A stretch of 9,824 bases of DNA from contig CALBXN010000031.1 of NCBI GenBank assembly GCA_937890485.1, forward strand, positions 1 to 9,824, written 5' to 3'. Below the pieces are notes generated by a model. That model worked only from the letters and a program-made list of their open reading frames with translations, was not told the origin of the DNA and made no database searches. Shown piece after piece: positions 6,867 through 9,824 of the stretch. The stretch comes from an uncultured Treponema sp. GTDB lineage: Bacteria; Spirochaetota; Spirochaetia; Treponematales; Treponemataceae. The stretch's first letter is position 1. Each line of letters begins with the position of its first letter. The position numbers and the translations under genes are program-made.

Positions 6867-8201
6867 ATGCTTAAAAAAAAATTTCTTTGTTTTCTTTTTG
6901 TATTTAGCATAATTTTTTCAATAAGTTTTGCCCAAGAAATCACTATTGAAAATGCAATTGTATTAGCAAAAGAAAATAATCCGGACTTAAAAAAACAAAA
7001 ACTAAACTTAGAAGATGCAAGACGCAAAAGTCAAAATAAATGGAATAAATTTTTGCCAAATATGTCTGCAAGTGCTAATTTTTCCAACGGACATGATTTT
7101 CAAGGTTCTTCAAATTGGGATTGGAGAGCAAGTGCAGGTGCAAATTTATCTTTTTCATTTGCCCTACCATCTTCAATTCAGCAAATTCAACTTACTTATT
7201 TAATTGAACAAACAAATTACCAAAAACTTGAATCACAAACAATTTCTACAATTTCCACAAATTTTTATTCATTGATTGCAGAACTTCAAAATATTCAAAT
7301 TTTAAAAGAAAGCCAAAATCTTGCAAAAAATGTTTACGAACAAACTAAAAGAAATTACAACAATGGTTTAGCTTCTGAATTGAATTTACTAAAAGCACAA
7401 TATTCTTATCTTTCTATCGAACCACAAATTCAACAAGCCCAAACTTCATATAAAAATAATCTTGCAAACTTCGGTTTAAAACTTGGAATTGAGGATACTT
7501 CAAATCTTACATTGAAAGGTGAAATTCAACTTGAAAAGGTAAATCTTCCTTCAACTGAAGAACTCATATCAACTTATCTTGAAAAACGCCACGATGTTAT
7601 TTTAAGTGATTTATCTGTCAAACAAGCAGAACTTTCAAAAAAAACACAAGGAGCTTCAAAATTACCTTCTCTTAGTTTAAGTGAAAATTTGAGTTTAGGT
7701 CAAAATAAAGCTTATAATTCAGGAAGCGCCCCTGAAGGAACATCGCCACTTTCTTTAAACGGAAGTTTTTCTATAGGTGTAAATATTCCTCTTTCTTCAT
7801 TGATTCCTGGCTCTCAAGATAATTTAGCAGGAAAAACAAATCAAGATAATATTACAAAAGCCATACTTTCTGCAGAACAAACAAAAAAGATTGCAAAAAA
7901 TGATATTGAAAGCAAGGTTCAAGAATTAAATCGTTTATGGAATATTATTGATGTTTCAAAATTGAATGTTTCTATTGCATCTCGTTCCTACGAATTAGCT
8001 CAAGATGGTTACAGAGCAGGTTTAGTTTCGCAAACTGATTTAGAAACAACTCGGCAACAAATGGTAAATGCACAATTATCCCACTTGCAAAGTCAAATAA
8101 AATATTTATCAGCAGTTTACGATACAGCATACGCAATAAATATGCCTATCGAAGAATTTTATAAAACTTTCGGAAATCAGGAGAAAAATAATGAAAAGTA
8201 A
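6867..8201 (+). CDS. TolC-family outer-membrane efflux channel (BesC-like)
   Basis: This protein would form the trimeric outer-membrane duct of a tripartite pump. The 444-residue product starts with a signal peptide (charged MLKKK, hydrophobic 6-20, probable cleavage after SFA at residue 22) without a lipobox cysteine. The mature part holds two homologous outer-membrane efflux protein repeats (about 27-207 and 229-427). The internal duplication is visible in YNNGLASELNLLKAQ (164-178) against YRAGLVSQTDLETTRQQ (382-398). The strand-forming regions carry S-, N- and G-rich stretches (about 66-100 and 265-310). The start is set by AGAGG (6857-6861) five bases before the ATG. The 3' end overlaps the adaptor start by 11 bp, which suggests coupled translation. 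The gene order channel-adaptor-pump matches Borrelia besC-besA-besB. Confidence 0.92.
   Translation: MLKKKFLCFLFVFSIIFSISFAQEITIENAIVLAKENNPDLKKQKLNLEDARRKSQNKWNKFLPNMSASANFSNGHDFQGSSNWDWRASAGANLSFSFALPSSIQQIQLTYLIEQTNYQKLESQTISTISTNFYSLIAELQNIQILKESQNLAKNVYEQTKRNYNNGLASELNLLKAQYSYLSIEPQIQQAQTSYKNNLANFGLKLGIEDTSNLTLKGEIQLEKVNLPSTEELISTYLEKRHDVILSDLSVKQAELSKKTQGASKLPSLSLSENLSLGQNKAYNSGSAPEGTSPLSLNGSFSIGVNIPLSSLIPGSQDNLAGKTNQDNITKAILSAEQTKKIAKNDIESKVQELNRLWNIIDVSKLNVSIASRSYELAQDGYRAGLVSQTDLETTRQQMVNAQLSHLQSQIKYLSAVYDTAYAINMPIEEFYKTFGNQEKNNEK
8179..8193 (+). promoter_or_regulatory. Ribosome site of the adaptor gene inside the channel gene
   Basis: AGGAG (8179-8183) lies seven bases before the ATG at 8191, all within the last codons of the channel gene. 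This strong site supports the 11-bp overlap and the chosen adaptor start. Confidence 0.7.
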
Positions 8202-9192
8202 ATTTGATACAGTCATCAAAGTAATCATTGTTATTTTGATAGCAGTTTTTTTAGGATTATCTTTTTTAACTATTCAGTCAACAAACAAAAAAACTCTTGC
8301 AATGGCACAACGTGGTACAGGACAAGGAGCTATGCCTCCACAATCACAAGGAATGCCACCTCAAGGTAATTCCGCCCAGATTTCTTCTGAAAATGCAAAA
8401 ATTCAGGCAAATTCAATTTCAGTTTCTGTAAAAAAAATGGAAAGAGAAACAATCCAGAGTACAATAAAAGTTACAGGAGATATTTCTTCTACTTCCGAAA
8501 TAAATATTTATCCAGATACTTCAGGAAAAATCACTCGTATTCTAAAAAATATCGGTCAAAGTGTTTCTAAAGGCGAAATTATCGCTTATGTAGACCCATC
8601 AAAACCAGGTTCTGCTTATGCAGTAAGCCCCGTAACAGCAACAATTTCTGGAACAATAATTGATTTGCCAATAAATATTGGCGATACAGTAAATAATTCC
8701 ACAACAATAGCAACTATTGGCTCTTTAACTGATTTAAAAATTACAACTTATGTTGCAGAAAAATATTCAGCTTATTTAAAGCCAAACCTTCCAGCCTATG
8801 TTTCAATTTCATCAAATCCAGAAAAATTTAAAGCTACAACTTTTAAAATTAGTCCTGTTGTAAATAAAACCAATAGAACAGTTTTAGTTGAACTAAAATT
8901 TGATAAATACAACAAAATTTTTAAACCTGGAATGTTTGCCACAGTTGATTTAGTTATTCAAGAAGAAAAAAACACTTTTGTAATTCCTAAAAAAGCAATA
9001 AAGAACTTTAATAATAAAAGTACAGTTTTTATTGTTGATGAAAATAACCAAGCACAACGAGTTGAAATCACCACAGGAATTTCAAACGACTTAGATATTG
9101 CAGTAACTTCTGGTTTAGAAAAAGGAATGCAAGTTATTACAGCAGGTTCTGTAACTGAAGGTTCTTTTGTAAAAATAGTAGGTTCAAAATGA
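8191..9192 (+). CDS. RND efflux periplasmic adaptor (membrane-fusion protein), hairpin-less, BesA-like
   Basis: The adaptor joins the inner-membrane pump to the outer-membrane channel. In 333 residues I see one N-terminal membrane anchor (about 8-28, no lipobox), a P/Q/G-rich linker (about 40-62) with MPPQ twice, a first lipoyl half (about 90-134, SGKITRILKNIGQSVSKGEII at 111-131 with G122 and G128), a second lipoyl half (about 145-180, SGTIIDLPINIGDTV), a beta-barrel (about 182-255, with KPGMFATVDLVI) and a membrane-proximal domain (about 262-331). The two lipoyl halves are separated by only about ten residues (135-144), so the long alpha-helical hairpin that normally reaches the channel is absent. 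Borrelia BesA is known to lack this hairpin too, so the absence looks like a lineage trait rather than damage. The stop overlaps the pump start as ATGA. Confidence 0.92.
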   Translation: MKSKFDTVIKVIIVILIAVFLGLSFLTIQSTNKKTLAMAQRGTGQGAMPPQSQGMPPQGNSAQISSENAKIQANSISVSVKKMERETIQSTIKVTGDISSTSEINIYPDTSGKITRILKNIGQSVSKGEIIAYVDPSKPGSAYAVSPVTATISGTIIDLPINIGDTVNNSTTIATIGSLTDLKITTYVAEKYSAYLKPNLPAYVSISSNPEKFKATTFKISPVVNKTNRTVLVELKFDKYNKIFKPGMFATVDLVIQEEKNTFVIPKKAIKNFNNKSTVFIVDENNQAQRVEITTGISNDLDIAVTSGLEKGMQVITAGSVTEGSFVKIVGSK

Positions 9193-9824
9193 CAATAGCA
9201 GAACTTTCAGTACGAAAACCAGTTACTATAGTAATGGTTTATATTTTAATTTGTGTTATAGCCTGTGTTTTTATTCCACGCTTAGGAATTGCTCTTTATC
9301 CCAAAACTACGCTACCTGTATTGTCAATTTTTGCAAATTATTCAGGAGTTGGTCCAGAAGAAATTGATCAAAATGTAACACAACTAATTGTAGATAGAGT
9401 AAAAGGTATTCCAGGATTAAAAAATATTACATCAACATCTTCCACTGGTAGTGCCAGAGTAATGATGGAATTCGGTTATGACCAAGATTTAGATGAAGCA
9501 AAAGATAATATCGAACAAGCCTTAACAGGAATTTCAAACGCACTTCCTGATGATTGTTCAACTCCTACTGTTCGTCAATTTGATATGAGTTCAGCACCAA
9601 TTATGCGACTTGCAATAAGAGGAAATCTTGACTTACATGAATTAAACAATTTGGCAGAAAGTATAATTTCTCCAATGTTACAACGAGTAAAAGGCGTTGC
9701 TCAAGTTGACGTTAATGGTGGTGCAAGCCGTCATGTTGTTGTAGATGTTATTCATAACAGACTTGAGAAGTCAACCAACTATCCTATGCTTCAGTGCGAC
9801 TCAACAGCTCTTTATGTTACAAAT
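9189..9824 (+). CDS. RND family efflux pump (BesB/AcrB-like), partial, with an abnormal 3' end
   Basis: RND pumps use proton influx to drive drugs, bile salts or other amphiphiles from the periplasm or inner membrane out through the channel. The 212 visible codons show the first membrane helix (about 11-30), then the porter region with YPKTTLPVLSI (37-47), YSGVGPEEIDQNVTQ (51-65), VKGIPGLKNITSTSS (71-85) and VKGVAQVDVNGGASRHVVV (167-185), the standard N-terminal layout. Full-length members have about 1,000-1,050 residues. The ATG at 9189 overlaps the adaptor stop by four bases (ATGA), so translation is probably coupled. After about residue 187 the sequence no longer follows the RND pattern and resembles MltG (described separately). 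The RND identity of residues 1-185 is firm; the tail should not be used to describe this protein. Confidence 0.9.
   Translation, partial: MTIAELSVRKPVTIVMVYILICVIACVFIPRLGIALYPKTTLPVLSIFANYSGVGPEEIDQNVTQLIVDRVKGIPGLKNITSTSSTGSARVMMEFGYDQDLDEAKDNIEQALTGISNALPDDCSTPTVRQFDMSSAPIMRLAIRGNLDLHELNNLAESIISPMLQRVKGVAQVDVNGGASRHVVVDVIHNRLEKSTNYPMLQCDSTALYVTN
9747..9824 (+). other. MltG-like segment joined in frame to the RND gene (probable chimeric junction)
   Basis: Codons 188-212 read IHNRLEKSTNYPMLQCDSTA and then LYVTN. The pattern HNRLE, then YPMLQ, then DSTALY is typical of the C-terminal part of the endolytic murein transglycosylase MltG/YceG, notably of Firmicute versions; an RND porter domain would continue with NRL and then a turn and helix of different pattern. 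In codons 1-187 all eight Glu, six Lys and seven Gln codons end in A. In the tail the single Glu, Lys and Gln codons are GAG, AAG and CAG. The switch lies at about 9744-9750. A partial RND-like reading (NRLEK, AL..TN) with a small insertion is possible, so this is strong but not certain. Confidence 0.7.

Noticed and set aside
6752..7027. Minus-strand open frame of 91 codons across the regulator-efflux gap
   Set aside because: It overlaps the signal peptide and N-terminus of the channel gene, has a composition typical of a frame opposite AT-rich coding DNA, and shows no motif or ribosome site.
1..9824. CRISPR array, tRNA, rRNA, insertion sequence or phage genes
   Set aside because: I saw no regularly spaced repeats, tRNA-like folds, rRNA signatures, transposase or integrase motifs, or terminal inverted repeats.
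3709..9824. A novel defence or toxin-antitoxin system made from the PAP2-like gene and its neighbours
   Set aside because: The neighbours are an ordinary chemotaxis methyltransferase, a two-component pair and an efflux operon; nothing shows nuclease, NTPase, toxin or sensor-effector features, and the PAP2-like gene is not in an operon with any of them.

Overview
The window is a low-GC, gene-dense bacterial segment with a diderm (Gram-negative type) cell envelope. The protein repertoire best fits a spirochete, probably a Treponema-like gut or host-associated lineage. Three things point that way: an efflux operon in the order outer-membrane channel, adaptor, RND pump, with a hairpin-less adaptor as in the Borrelia BesC-BesA-BesB system; a short NFACT/RqcH protein; and a free-standing CheR. 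The assignment rests on protein resemblance read by eye, not on a database search, and is moderately confident.

Layout, left to right. (1) 1-1213, minus: the N-terminal 404 codons of the acetolactate synthase large subunit (ilvB), running off the left edge. (2) 1294-2706, plus: an RqcH/NFACT ribosome-quality-control protein, divergent from ilvB across 80 bp with interleaved promoters. (3) 2746-3600, minus: a CheR chemoreceptor methyltransferase, convergent with rqcH. (4) 3709-4599, plus: a divergent PAP2-like protein that probably starts at TTG. (5) 4584-5954 and 5981-6700, minus: a two-component system, with the OmpR-type regulator first and the HAMP sensor kinase second. The kinase gene ends 16 bp inside the end of the PAP2-like gene. 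(6) 6867-9824, plus: a tripartite efflux operon (TolC-like channel, membrane-fusion adaptor, RND pump) with overlapping reading frames, divergent from the two-component system.

The two-component system and the efflux operon share a 166-bp intergenic region holding a spaced repeat. This arrangement resembles efflux loci controlled by an adjacent two-component system, so local control of the pump is a reasonable inference but is not proven.

The clearest anomaly is at the right edge. The RND pump reads normally for about 187 codons, then switches in frame to a stretch that looks like MltG (endolytic murein transglycosylase), and codon choice changes at the same place. The likeliest cause is a chimeric assembly end; a real gene fusion is the alternative. 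I found no CRISPR array, tRNA, rRNA, insertion sequence or phage gene. Apart from the edge junction, the window is mostly ordinary chromosomal sequence, and I do not see a convincing novel multi-gene system.
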